A stretch of DNA of 17,205 nucleotides from Sporomusaceae bacterium UBA1887. GTDB lineage: Bacteria > Bacillota > Negativicutes > Sporomusales > DSM-15969. The translations under genes and the position numbers were made by a program. Location of the stretch: positions 1 to 17,205 of the forward strand of contig DDHB01000077.1 of NCBI GenBank assembly GCA_002337925.1. The letters run 5' to 3'. This document shows positions 6,584 through 13,802 of this stretch, piece by piece (positions within the stretch are counted from its first letter, which is position 1; each line of letters starts with the position of its first letter). The notes beneath the pieces were generated by a model, which was given only the letters and a program-made list of their open reading frames with translations, was not told the origin of the DNA and did no database searches.

Positions 6584-6612
6584 TTTACTTATAGTTTACT
6601 CCTGCGTAATAT
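6584..6612 (+). promoter_or_regulatory. Possible second promoter for pflB
   Basis: TTTACT (6584-6589) and TAATAT (6607-6612) are 17 bases apart. It would start transcription downstream of the ZTP terminator, bypassing the riboswitch. The boxes are weak and the palindrome next to the -35 is the main support. Confidence 0.4.
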
Positions 6613-6665
6613 GAAAGGTAGAAGATCCAGCAGATAAGTACTACACATTTTGGAGGGATAATACG

Positions 6666-8882
6666 ATGAATTTTAATACAGGCGACTGGGTAAATACTAT
6701 AAATGTGCGGGATTTTATTCAACGCAATTACAGCAGCTATGCGGGAGATGCTTCGTTTTTAGTGAAAGCCACACCACGCACCAGTAATCTCTGGGGAAAA
6801 TGCGCCATGCTGTTGGCTGCCGAGCGACAAGCAGGAGGAGTACTGGATATTGATACCACCAGGGTCTCAACAATTACTGCTCATGATGCGGGTTATATTG
6901 ACAAACCGCTGGAGGTGATTGTTGGCCTGCAGACAGAGGCCCCGCTTAAACGCAGTGTTATTGTTAATGGTGGTATCCGCATGGCGGAACAAGCCTGCGA
7001 GGCCTACGGTTTTAAACTAGATTCAACTATCAGTGATATTTATTATAAGCACCGGACTACTCATAATGCTGCAGTGTTCAATGCTTATACAGAAGAGATG
7101 AAACAAGCACGGCGTGTAGGCATTATCACCGGACTGCCTGATGCTTATGGCAGAGGCAGAATTATTGGCGATTACCGCCGTGTTGCTTTATACGGCATAG
7201 ACCGGCTAATTGCAGCTAAGATCGAGGATTTGCAGCAACTCAGTGGACAAGCGGCAACTGAAGAGGTTATACGTTTACGGGAAGAAGTAGCGCAGCAAAT
7301 AGCAGCCTTACACGATATGGCTGCTATGGCCAAACAGTACGGCTATGATATAACCGTACCCGCTCAAAATGCAAAGGAAGCTGTTCAATGGGTTTACTTT
7401 GCCTATTTGGCAGGGTTAAAAGAACAAAATGGAGCGGCCATGTCATTGGGACGAGTTTCCACTTTCCTGGATATTTATCTGGAGCACGATTTGCAGCACG
7501 GCATTATTGATGAAGCGCAGGCACAGGAGCTGATTGATCAGCTGGTTATCAAGCTGCGGCTGGCTCGCCACCTGCGCACGCCTGACTATAACGAACTTTT
7601 TGCCGGCGATCCGTTATGGGTAACCGAAGCAATTGGCGGAATGGGAATAGATGGACGTACGCTGGTAACGCGAACTTCGTTTAGGATGCTAAATACTCTC
7701 TATAACCTGGGGCCGGCGCCGGAACCGAATATGACTATTCTCTGGTCTCCACAGCTGCCTGAAGGGTTTAAAAAGTTCTGCGCCCGTGTATCTATTGATA
7801 CCAGCGCCATCCAATATGAAAATGACGAAGTGATGCGTCCCATATATGGCGATGATTATTCCATAGCCTGCTGCGTATCGGCTATGAAGACCGGTGAGCA
7901 GATGCAGTTCTTTGGTGCCCGGGCCAACCTGGCGAAGGCGCTTCTTTATGCAATTAACGGCGGCAGGGATGAAATAAGCGGTGAGCAAGTTGCGCCTGTG
8001 CTGCCGCTTCCCGCGGGAGAATATTTGACTTATGACGAAGTACGGCATAATTACAGCATTGTCATGAAGTGGCTGGCCGGACTGTATGTCAATACACTGA
8101 ACCTAATTCACTTTATGCATGATAAATACGCTTATGAACGAGCTCAAATGGCACTGCACAATACCCAGGTTGGACGTTTAATGGCGTTGGGCATTGCTGG
8201 CTTATCAGTTGCAGCTGACTCGTTAAGTGCTATTAAGTCGGGCAATGTGAAAGTAATACGTGATCAACGCGGCATTGCTACCGGATTTTCAACAAATGAG
8301 GAATATCCTTGCTTCGGAAATGACGATGACCGGGTAGACTCGATTGCAGCAGCTATTTGCTCGGAGTTTTCCGCAAATATTAAACAGCATGAAACCTATC
8401 GTAATGCTGATACAACGTTATCGGTATTGACCATTACTTCGAATGTAATGTATGGGAAAAAAACCGGCGCTACACCGGATGGACGTTTGCGCGGCGAAGC
8501 TTTTGCTCCCGGCGCAAACCCTATGCATGGGCGGGATAAAAAAGGAGCATTAGCTGCTTTTAACTCCATTACTAAGCTGCCATATGACGATTGCCGGGAC
8601 GGGATATCCTATACTTTTTCCATTGTGCCCCGTACTTTAGGTAAGAGTCAGGACACGCAGGCTGCTAATCTTGTAGCCTTACTAGATGGTCATGCTGTGC
8701 AAGGCGGTCATCAAGTCAATGTAAATGTAATGGATCAATCTATTCTGGAAGAAGCTATGAAACATCCGGAAAAGTATCCGCAATTAACGATACGCGTATC
8801 GGGATATGCCGTTAACTTTATTAAATTATTTCCTGAACATCAGCGTGAAGTTATCAGCCGTACTTTTTACGAGGCTATCTAA
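6666..8882 (+). CDS. pflB: Pyruvate formate-lyase (formate C-acetyltransferase)
   Basis: PFL converts pyruvate and CoA to acetyl-CoA and formate under anoxia by glycyl-radical chemistry. At 738 residues it is close to E. coli PflB (760). The active-site cysteine pair is C402-C403 in SIACCVSAMK, typical of true PFL rather than the diol-dehydratase, choline or benzylsuccinate relatives. The glycyl-radical loop is RVSGYAVNF with G713, 25 residues from the C-terminus as in E. coli. Other hallmarks are TGLPDAYGRGRIIGDYRR and TPDGRLRGEAFAPGANPMHG. The start is ATG 6666 with TGGAGGG 8-14 bases upstream. Its activase gene begins 20 bases later. Control is probably by the ZTP riboswitch and by the promoter next to the Fur-like palindrome. 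Confidence 0.98.
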   Translation: MNFNTGDWVNTINVRDFIQRNYSSYAGDASFLVKATPRTSNLWGKCAMLLAAERQAGGVLDIDTTRVSTITAHDAGYIDKPLEVIVGLQTEAPLKRSVIVNGGIRMAEQACEAYGFKLDSTISDIYYKHRTTHNAAVFNAYTEEMKQARRVGIITGLPDAYGRGRIIGDYRRVALYGIDRLIAAKIEDLQQLSGQAATEEVIRLREEVAQQIAALHDMAAMAKQYGYDITVPAQNAKEAVQWVYFAYLAGLKEQNGAAMSLGRVSTFLDIYLEHDLQHGIIDEAQAQELIDQLVIKLRLARHLRTPDYNELFAGDPLWVTEAIGGMGIDGRTLVTRTSFRMLNTLYNLGPAPEPNMTILWSPQLPEGFKKFCARVSIDTSAIQYENDEVMRPIYGDDYSIACCVSAMKTGEQMQFFGARANLAKALLYAINGGRDEISGEQVAPVLPLPAGEYLTYDEVRHNYSIVMKWLAGLYVNTLNLIHFMHDKYAYERAQMALHNTQVGRLMALGIAGLSVAADSLSAIKSGNVKVIRDQRGIATGFSTNEEYPCFGNDDDRVDSIAAAICSEFSANIKQHETYRNADTTLSVLTITSNVMYGKKTGATPDGRLRGEAFAPGANPMHGRDKKGALAAFNSITKLPYDDCRDGISYTFSIVPRTLGKSQDTQAANLVALLDGHAVQGGHQVNVNVMDQSILEEAMKHPEKYPQLTIRVSGYAVNFIKLFPEHQREVISRTFYEAI

Positions 8883-8902
8883 AGAAAGGTGGTGGACCCC
8901 GT

Positions 8903-9622
8903 ATGCAGGCATATTACCACTCAACTGAAACGTTTGGGACGGTAGACGGCAGGGGTATCCGCTATGTACTGTTTTTAAGCGGCTGTGGGCTGGCCTGCAA
9001 GTTTTGTCACAACCGGGACAGCTGGCAAACTACGGAAGCGACGATTTCAATTGAACAGGTACTAACTCATTACAACCGCTACCGAGCTTATTATGAAGCG
9101 GCAAAGGGCGGAATTACTGTCAGTGGTGGTGAACCACTGCTCCAGGCAGAGTTTGTTACTGAACTGTTTCGCAGATGCCGCCTGGATGGTATTCATACCA
9201 CACTGGACACAGCAGGACACGCTGCCGCAGAAAGTCTGGCAAAGGTTAGCAGTTATGCTGATGCAATATTATATGGACTGAAAGCGATTGATAATTCCGT
9301 GCACAGGCAGTTAACCGGAGCTTCAAACCGGGCGATACTGGACAATTTACGCTGGCTGGCGGATAAGACGGCTGTGACAGTGCGGTATATTATTATTCCG
9401 GATATCAATGACAGTAAACGGGATATTGGCAAATTGGCGCTGTACCTGCAGTCGCTGACTGTTACTCCGAAAGTTGAACTACTGCCCTATCATAACGCAG
9501 GGCAGTATAAATGGCAGCAAATGGGGCATGCCTATCCTCTAGAGGGAATTCGGGAGGCCGGTGTCGAAGATATCAATCATGCCCGGCTGGAATTAACGCA
9601 GAGGGGAATTGTTGTATTGTAG
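8903..9622 (+). CDS. pflA: Pyruvate formate-lyase activating enzyme (radical SAM)
   Basis: This 239-residue radical SAM enzyme uses a [4Fe-4S] cluster and S-adenosylmethionine to install the glycyl radical on PFL. The cluster motif is C28-x3-C32-x2-C35 in SGCGLACKFCHN, and the SAM-binding GGE appears in TVSGGEPLLQ. DTAGH and YHNAGQYKW match the PFL-activase subgroup. Length is near the E. coli enzyme (246), with no extra ferredoxin-like insert, so it is the minimal type expected for true PFL. The start is the ATG at 8903 with AAAGGTGGTGG upstream. It follows pflB by 20 bases and is cotranscribed with it. Confidence 0.97.
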   Translation: MQAYYHSTETFGTVDGRGIRYVLFLSGCGLACKFCHNRDSWQTTEATISIEQVLTHYNRYRAYYEAAKGGITVSGGEPLLQAEFVTELFRRCRLDGIHTTLDTAGHAAAESLAKVSSYADAILYGLKAIDNSVHRQLTGASNRAILDNLRWLADKTAVTVRYIIIPDINDSKRDIGKLALYLQSLTVTPKVELLPYHNAGQYKWQQMGHAYPLEGIREAGVEDINHARLELTQRGIVVL

Positions 9623-9631
9623 GAGGCATGT

Positions 9632-9814
9632 ATGAGACTGCAATTTATTGTAGGTACAATGACGTTATTGACAGGAATTGTACTAATTCTTGTTGGAACG
9701 GATTATGGTAGAATTATAAATGTTACAGTCGGCGTAATTGCAGGAGCAGTATTTGTTTTGCTCGGAATAAGCAGACTAAAACAGGCATGGCTTAACCGGG
9801 ATAAAGAAGAGTAA
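9632..9814 (+). CDS. Small two-helix membrane protein
   Basis: This 60-residue protein has two hydrophobic segments (about residues 4-22 and 28-46) joined by a short polar TDYGR turn. The tail is charged (RLKQAWLNRDKEE). I know no named family for it. It starts at the ATG at 9632, five bases after AGGAGG, only nine bases past pflA, so it is translated from the pfl transcript. An ATG at 9628 is too close to the ribosome site and out of frame. Whether it serves formate or pyruvate traffic cannot be said: two helices are too few for a FocA-type channel. Confidence 0.7.
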   Translation: MRLQFIVGTMTLLTGIVLILVGTDYGRIINVTVGVIAGAVFVLLGISRLKQAWLNRDKEE

Positions 9815-9855
9815 AAAAGCATCTGCTGTAAGCCACATGGCCAGCAGATGCTTTT
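9815..9855. terminator. Bidirectional terminator after the pfl operon
   Basis: A perfect 14-bp stem, 9815-9828 with 9842-9855, has A/T ends that give U tracts in both directions. It sits between the small membrane gene and the convergent histidine kinase. Confidence 0.9.
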
Positions 9856-10803
9856 CTACATCAGCGGGAGTACCAGAGTAATTGTAGTCCCTACATCTTT
9901 TTTTGATTGAACGGACATAGTGCCGTCATGTCCTTCTACAATATTCATGCATATAGGAAGTCCTAGGCCGTTACCTGTTTTTTTTGTGGTATAAAAAGGG
10001 GTAAACATCTTATTCTGTTCGCAGTCCGTTAAACCGGTACCGGAGTCAGATATACGAATAATGACGGAATGATTTTGATAATGCGTGGTTATGCCCAATA
10101 TGCCGCCTTGTTCAGTGGCATCCATTGCGTTTTGGAGAAGATCAACGATAGCCTGTGATAACTCCTCAGGTGCAATGTGGCAAGACGGGATGGAATCATC
10201 AAGCATAAAATACAATAAAATTCCCCGTTCACAAGTCTGGGCGGAGAATTGCTCCCATAAACTGGTGATAATCCGGTTTATGCTGTCGGGACGCTTTATG
10301 ATAGCTCGCTTCCTGTCTAATGCCAGCAGACGGGTAACCACCTGGTTGATTTGCTTAAGACTTTCATTAATTTCATGATAATAAACGGTATTTGCCGGGG
10401 ATAATCCCTTCTTCATCAGTTGAAGATACCCGGTTGCCACTGTTAATGGATTTCTTATTTCATGAGAAACAACAGAAGCAAAGCGTCCGAGCGCTTCTGT
10501 ATGATCAGTGCCTTTTGGCCTATGATTAAAATCGGCAGCAGCACCTAAGAGTGAGGCAGGTATAAAACTAAATTTTCCACGCTTAATAGTGAGGATTTTT
10601 GTTATTTTGTAGCGTTTTGGGGCTTTCCAAATCGGTGATACTAGACGGATAGCTCCTTGTGGCCGGTGGAAGCTTGTCCTAGCGGGTAACACGCAAATCA
10701 ACCCCTTCTTAGTTATATAAGTAAAGCCTTCGACTAAATTCTGAAAATTCCTCTTGCCTTTTTTTAGAAGATGTAAATTTGTAATACCATGTTTTGGCTG
10801 CAA
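9856..10803 (-). CDS. Orphan cytoplasmic sensor histidine kinase
   Basis: The C-terminal ~210 residues form a complete kinase core. The H box is SHEIRNPLT with phospho-acceptor H114, the N box is LLQNAMDATEQ with N225, G1 is DSGTGL (D253), the F box is FTPFYTTK, and G2 is GNGLGLPI. The H-box and short ATPase domain resemble KinA-to-KinE-type kinases of spore formers. The first ~100 residues have no membrane helix and no PAS motif I can confirm, so the sensor is unclear. The reading frame begins at TTG 10803, which has a poor ribosome site. A GTG 36 codons downstream, preceded by AAGAAGGGG, is an alternative start. No response regulator is adjacent, as for phosphorelay kinases. It diverges from ychF. 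Confidence 0.85.
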   Translation of the reverse strand: MQPKHGITNLHLLKKGKRNFQNLVEGFTYITKKGLICVLPARTSFHRPQGAIRLVSPIWKAPKRYKITKILTIKRGKFSFIPASLLGAAADFNHRPKGTDHTEALGRFASVVSHEIRNPLTVATGYLQLMKKGLSPANTVYYHEINESLKQINQVVTRLLALDRKRAIIKRPDSINRIITSLWEQFSAQTCERGILLYFMLDDSIPSCHIAPEELSQAIVDLLQNAMDATEQGGILGITTHYQNHSVIIRISDSGTGLTDCEQNKMFTPFYTTKKTGNGLGLPICMNIVEGHDGTMSVQSKKDVGTTITLVLPLM

Positions 10804-10878
10804 CTATCCAAATGCAGTGAAAACAGGTATAATGTCATTGCACTGTTAGAACGATTATACTTGAAAGGTGGAAAATAA

Positions 10879-11988
10879 ATGAGCACAAATCTAGAAGTTG
10901 GAATAGTGGGGCTTCCTAATGTCGGCAAAAGTACTCTATTTAATGCGATAACCAAGGCTGGTGCTGAGGCGGCTAATTATCCCTTCTGTACAATTGAACC
11001 TAACGTAGGCGTTGTAGATGTACCTGATGAGCGTCTGTGGAAATTAACTGAGATGTATAAACCCAAAAGCAGAACTATCCCGGCAGCTATGCGCTTTGTG
11101 GATATTGCTGGCTTGGTAAAGGGCGCTTCTAAAGGAGAAGGGTTAGGAAATAAATTCTTATCCCATATTCGCCAGGTGGACGCCGTAGCGCAAGTTGTTC
11201 GGTGCTTTGAAGATGAAAATATTACGCACGTAGAGGGCGGCTTGGATCCCCTTAGAGACATTGAAATTATTAATACAGAATTATGTTTAGCCGACTTAGA
11301 AGCAGTGGACAAGCGTATTGAACGTGGACAAAAACTGCTCAAAAGCGGCGACAAAAAGATTCAGGCAGAATTGGCTGTACTGGCTCAGGTGCGGGCAGCT
11401 TTAGAAGAAGTTAATCCGGCCAGGCGTATTGGCTTGAGTGAAGATGAAATAGCATTAGTAAAAGATCTCAATTTGCTTACCATGAAGCCAATCTTATTTG
11501 TCGCCAATGTCAGTGAAGAAGAGGTTGCAAATCCTGACGATAATCTCCATGTACAGGCAGTGAGAGAATATGCTGCCAAAGAAAAAGCTGAAGTTATTGC
11601 TGTCTCTGCAAAATTAGAATCGGAAATTGCCGAGCTGGCAGATGATGAGGCCAAAGTATTTTTAGCCGATCTTGGACTTAATGAATCGGGACTGGATAAG
11701 CTTATTAAGGCTGGCTACACATTGTTAGGCTTACTTAACTTTTTCACAGCCGGAGAGCAGGAAGTTCGGGCCTGGACAATTACCCGTGGGACAAAAGCAC
11801 CCCAGGCGGCCGGAAAAATACATACTGATATCGAGCGCGGCTTTATCCGGGCTGAGATTGTAGCTTATGAGGATCTAATGAATGCCGGCAGCTATAATGC
11901 GGCTCGCGAAAAAGGACTGGTACGCTTAGAGGGTAAAGAGTATGTGATGAAGGATGGGGACGTAACGTACTTCCGCTTCAACGTCTAG
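10879..11988 (+). CDS. ychF: Ribosome-associated P-loop ATPase YchF/EngD
   Basis: YchF is a universally conserved OBG-family NTPase that prefers ATP, binds ribosomes and is linked to redox-stress responses. The 369-residue protein has the P-loop GLPNVGKST (11-19), the switch region with DIAGLVKGASKGEGLGNKFL, the altered base-recognition strand FVANVSEE, an internal coiled-coil region (~residues 128-190) and a C-terminal TGS domain with FFTAGEQEVRAWTI and HTDIERGFIRAEI. The start is the ATG at 10879, seven bases after AAGGTGG. A TATAAT at 10828-10833 could be its -10, but no good -35 was seen. The stop is followed eight bases later by the composite repeat (copy A), and no ordinary terminator intervenes. 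Confidence 0.98.
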   Translation: MSTNLEVGIVGLPNVGKSTLFNAITKAGAEAANYPFCTIEPNVGVVDVPDERLWKLTEMYKPKSRTIPAAMRFVDIAGLVKGASKGEGLGNKFLSHIRQVDAVAQVVRCFEDENITHVEGGLDPLRDIEIINTELCLADLEAVDKRIERGQKLLKSGDKKIQAELAVLAQVRAALEEVNPARRIGLSEDEIALVKDLNLLTMKPILFVANVSEEEVANPDDNLHVQAVREYAAKEKAEVIAVSAKLESEIAELADDEAKVFLADLGLNESGLDKLIKAGYTLLGLLNFFTAGEQEVRAWTITRGTKAPQAAGKIHTDIERGFIRAEIVAYEDLMNAGSYNAAREKGLVRLEGKEYVMKDGDVTYFRFNV

Positions 11989-11996
11989 TCTGGGGC

Positions 11997-12118
11997 GGCC
12001 GCCGATAAGGCACCATCTGCGTTGTTGTCGGGGCAGACGCAATCCTCACCGTACGCCCCATGTACGCCTCCGGTTGCGTCTACCCCTCCGCCTAGCAGCT
12101 GGTACCTTCTCGACGGCC
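11997..12118 (+). repeat. Composite repeat copy A: imperfect palindrome
   Basis: The 122-bp unit has 14-base ends, GGCCGCCGATAAGG (11997-12010) and CCTTCTCGACGGCC (12105-12118), that are near-perfect inverted repeats. Pairing continues inward through ACCA/TGGT, and an inner stem pairs GGGG (12030-12033) and AGACGCAA (12035-12042) with TTGCGTCT (12074-12081) and CCCC (12083-12086). GTAC occurs twice at the tip, seven bases apart. The same unit recurs at 16841. It is richer in G+C than the neighbouring genes. Confidence 0.9.
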
Positions 12119-12128
12119 TAAGCCTGGT

Positions 12129-12201
12129 GGCAGGGGGACGAGGGAAACGGGGAACGGGCTTATTTCCGTAAGTGGTGATGGGCTCCCCTGCGGGGGTGCA
12201 C
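12129..12201 (+). repeat. Composite repeat copy A: hairpin module
   Basis: This begins GGCA, then GGACGA, GGGCTTAT, a variable stretch, and ends GCTCCCC-TGC-GGGGGTGCAC, a short GC hairpin. Related modules occur at 16972-17041 and 17072-17130. Confidence 0.75.
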
Positions 12202-12217
12202 GACGGAGGTTGGCATT

Positions 12218-12251
12218 GTCATTGCGAGGAGCGCAGCGACGTGGCAATCTC
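12218..12251 (+). repeat. Dispersed repeat of the GTCATTGCGAGGAGCG type
   Basis: ATTGC and GCAAT at its two sides can pair. The same 16 bases begin the final segment of the window (17190-17205), in the same place relative to the other modules. Similar CATTGCGAGGAGCG-type repeats are, from memory, widespread in bacterial genomes as intergenic elements. Confidence 0.75.
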
Positions 12252-12267
12252 ACTTAGCTTCCTAGCC

Positions 12268-12292
12268 TGTCATGGGGACGGTTCCGGTGACA
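12268..12292 (+). repeat. Short palindromic element with GGGGACGGTTCC core
   Basis: TGTCA (12268-12272) and TGACA (12288-12292) bracket a GGGGACGGTTCC core. I recall this core as a common dispersed element in anaerobic Firmicutes, sometimes near REP-type elements. Only one copy is in this window, so repeat status rests on memory. Confidence 0.35.
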
Positions 12293-12307
12293 CACTTTCA
12301 AGAGCAA

Positions 12308-12345
12308 AAAAAGGTCAGCTTCCATTGCTGGAGGCTGACCTTTTT
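12308..12345. terminator. Terminator of dapL (bidirectional)
   Basis: A 17-bp stem, 12308-12324 with 12329-12345, has one G-T pair, a TTGC loop and T runs on both strands. It lies five bases beyond the dapL stop and also faces transcription leaving ychF and the repeat. Confidence 0.9.
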
Positions 12346-12350
12346 ACTAT

Positions 12351-13583
12351 TTACAGGCTTAGTTTTGTTTTGATTCTTTCGATGGCTTGTTCGGTATTTT
12401 CGCGGCTGCCGAAGGCGGTTAGGCGGAAGTAGCCTGCGCCGGAGGGGCCGAAGCCTGTGCCAGGGGTACCGACGATATGTACTTCGGTGAGCAGTTTATC
12501 GAAGAAGTCCCACGAGTCCATATTGTTTGGCGTTTTCAGCCAGATGTAAGGAGCATTTACGCCGCCAAATACCTCAAGGCCAATGCTTTGCAGGCCTTCG
12601 CGGATAATCTTGGCATTAGCCATGTAGTATTGAATCGTTTCTTTAATTTGCTTTTGCCCTTCAGGAGTATAGACTGCTTGTGCACCGCGTTGAATGATAT
12701 AAGGTACGCCGTTAAATTTTGTAGTTTGGCGGCGGTTCCACATTTTATTGAGTGAGTGGGCTTCGCCGGAGGCAGTGCGTCCCATGACTGTTTTGGGAAC
12801 AACGGTATAAGCGCAGCGGGTTCCGGTAAACCCGGCAGTTTTGGAGAAAGAGCGGAATTCAATAGCCACTTCTTTAGCTCCGTCAATTTCATAAATGCTG
12901 TGCGGAATATCCGGTTCCTGGATATAGGATTCGTAGGCAGCATCAAAGAGAATAATGGCTTCGTTTGCTTTTGCAAACTGGACCCATTTAGTTAATTCTG
13001 CTTTAGAAAGAGTAGTGCCTGTGGGATTATTAGGGACGCAGAGATAAATCATGTCTACTTTTTCTGTTGGCAGCTCCGGTATGAACTGATTCTCTGCATT
13101 GCAGGGCATGTAGACAATTTTTTCAAAGCGGCCATTATCTAAGGCACCTGTACGACCAGCCATGACATTGCTGTCCAAATATACCGGGTATACAGGATCG
13201 GTAATTGCGACTATATTATCAAGGCCAAAGATCTCCTGAATATTACCGACGTCGCTCTTGGAGCCGTCGCTGACGAAGACCTCATCAATATCAAGGGTAA
13301 CGCCGCGGGGAGTAAAGTCATGATCAATGATGGTTTGGATAAGAAAGTCATAGCCTTGCTCCGGACCGTACCCGCGAAAGGTCGTCGGTTGCGCCATTTC
13401 ATCAATGGCAGTATGCAGGCCGTTAATAACTGCTGATACCAGCGGCTGGGTAACATCACCAATACCTAAACGGATAATGTTTGCAGAAGGGTTTTCATTT
13501 TTATAAGCAGTTACTCTTCGTGCTATTTCTGCGAACAGATAGCTTCCTGGTAGTTTCAAATAGTTTTCATTAATGCTCGCCAT
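12351..13583 (-). CDS. dapL: LL-diaminopimelate aminotransferase
   Basis: DapL transaminates tetrahydrodipicolinate with glutamate to LL-diaminopimelate in one step, giving lysine and peptidoglycan precursors without the succinylase or acetylase intermediates. The 410-residue protein is a fold-type I PLP enzyme. SFSKTAGFTGTR carries the PLP-binding lysine, K248. Typical DapL segments are INENYLKLPGSYLFAEIARR at the N-terminus, IRLGIGDVTQPL, FRGYGPEQGY, FVSDGSKSDVGNIQ and CVPNNPTGT. The start is ATG 13583 (minus), eight bases after AAGGAG. Upstream on the minus strand, TATAAT and TATACT occur in an AT-rich stretch (~13600-13625), but no convincing -35 could be fixed. Confidence 0.97.
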   Translation of the reverse strand: MASINENYLKLPGSYLFAEIARRVTAYKNENPSANIIRLGIGDVTQPLVSAVINGLHTAIDEMAQPTTFRGYGPEQGYDFLIQTIIDHDFTPRGVTLDIDEVFVSDGSKSDVGNIQEIFGLDNIVAITDPVYPVYLDSNVMAGRTGALDNGRFEKIVYMPCNAENQFIPELPTEKVDMIYLCVPNNPTGTTLSKAELTKWVQFAKANEAIILFDAAYESYIQEPDIPHSIYEIDGAKEVAIEFRSFSKTAGFTGTRCAYTVVPKTVMGRTASGEAHSLNKMWNRRQTTKFNGVPYIIQRGAQAVYTPEGQKQIKETIQYYMANAKIIREGLQSIGLEVFGGVNAPYIWLKTPNNMDSWDFFDKLLTEVHIVGTPGTGFGPSGAGYFRLTAFGSRENTEQAIERIKTKLSL

Positions 13584-13680
13584 TGTCAGACTCCTTTTCC
13601 CAAAATATGCTATAGTATATTATACAATAGTTTGCCCGCAAATGGCGAGTTTAGTTGCATAAAAAAACTTAGAGCATTTC

Positions 13681-13709
13681 TTGCATTTTCTAAAGGGGTA
13701 AGGTATAAT
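13681..13709 (+). promoter_or_regulatory. Sigma-A promoter of the rpsF-ssb-rpsR operon
   Basis: TTGCAT (13681-13686) and TATAAT (13704-13709) are exactly 17 bases apart. Transcription would start near 13716, leaving a leader of about 87 bases before rpsF. Confidence 0.85.
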
Positions 13710-13727
13710 TAATCAGTCTGGGACAGC

Positions 13728-13776
13728 CAGGCGGAAAGTTTATTTATAAACCTTCCCTGCCCCTTTTGCAAGGGGC
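13728..13776 (+). promoter_or_regulatory. Structured rpsF leader (possible S6:S18 autoregulatory site)
   Basis: Two hairpins can form. The first pairs CAG (13728-13730), GGAA (13733-13736) and GTTTA (13738-13742) with TAAAC (13747-13751), TTCC (13753-13756) and CTG (13757-13759). The second is a perfect 7-bp stem, GCCCCTT (13759-13765) with AAGGGGC (13770-13776). They share base 13759, so they may compete at that point. rpsF leaders in many bacteria bind the S6:S18 complex. I could not identify the expected CCG binding box with certainty, so the function is a suggestion. Confidence 0.45.
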
Positions 13777-13802
13777 CATAGTCCATAGGAGGAGGTGATT
13801 TC

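Noticed and set aside
10828..10833. TATAAT upstream of ychF as a confident promoter
   Set aside because: No recognisable -35 at 16-18 bases. It is mentioned only as a candidate -10 in the ychF entry.
11997..12251. CRISPR array or tandem satellite in the repeat region
   Set aside because: No regular repeat-spacer periodicity. The units differ in kind and length.
12172..12432. An 86-codon plus-strand open frame
   Set aside because: It runs through the repeat modules, the terminator and the antisense end of dapL, with no protein-like composition.
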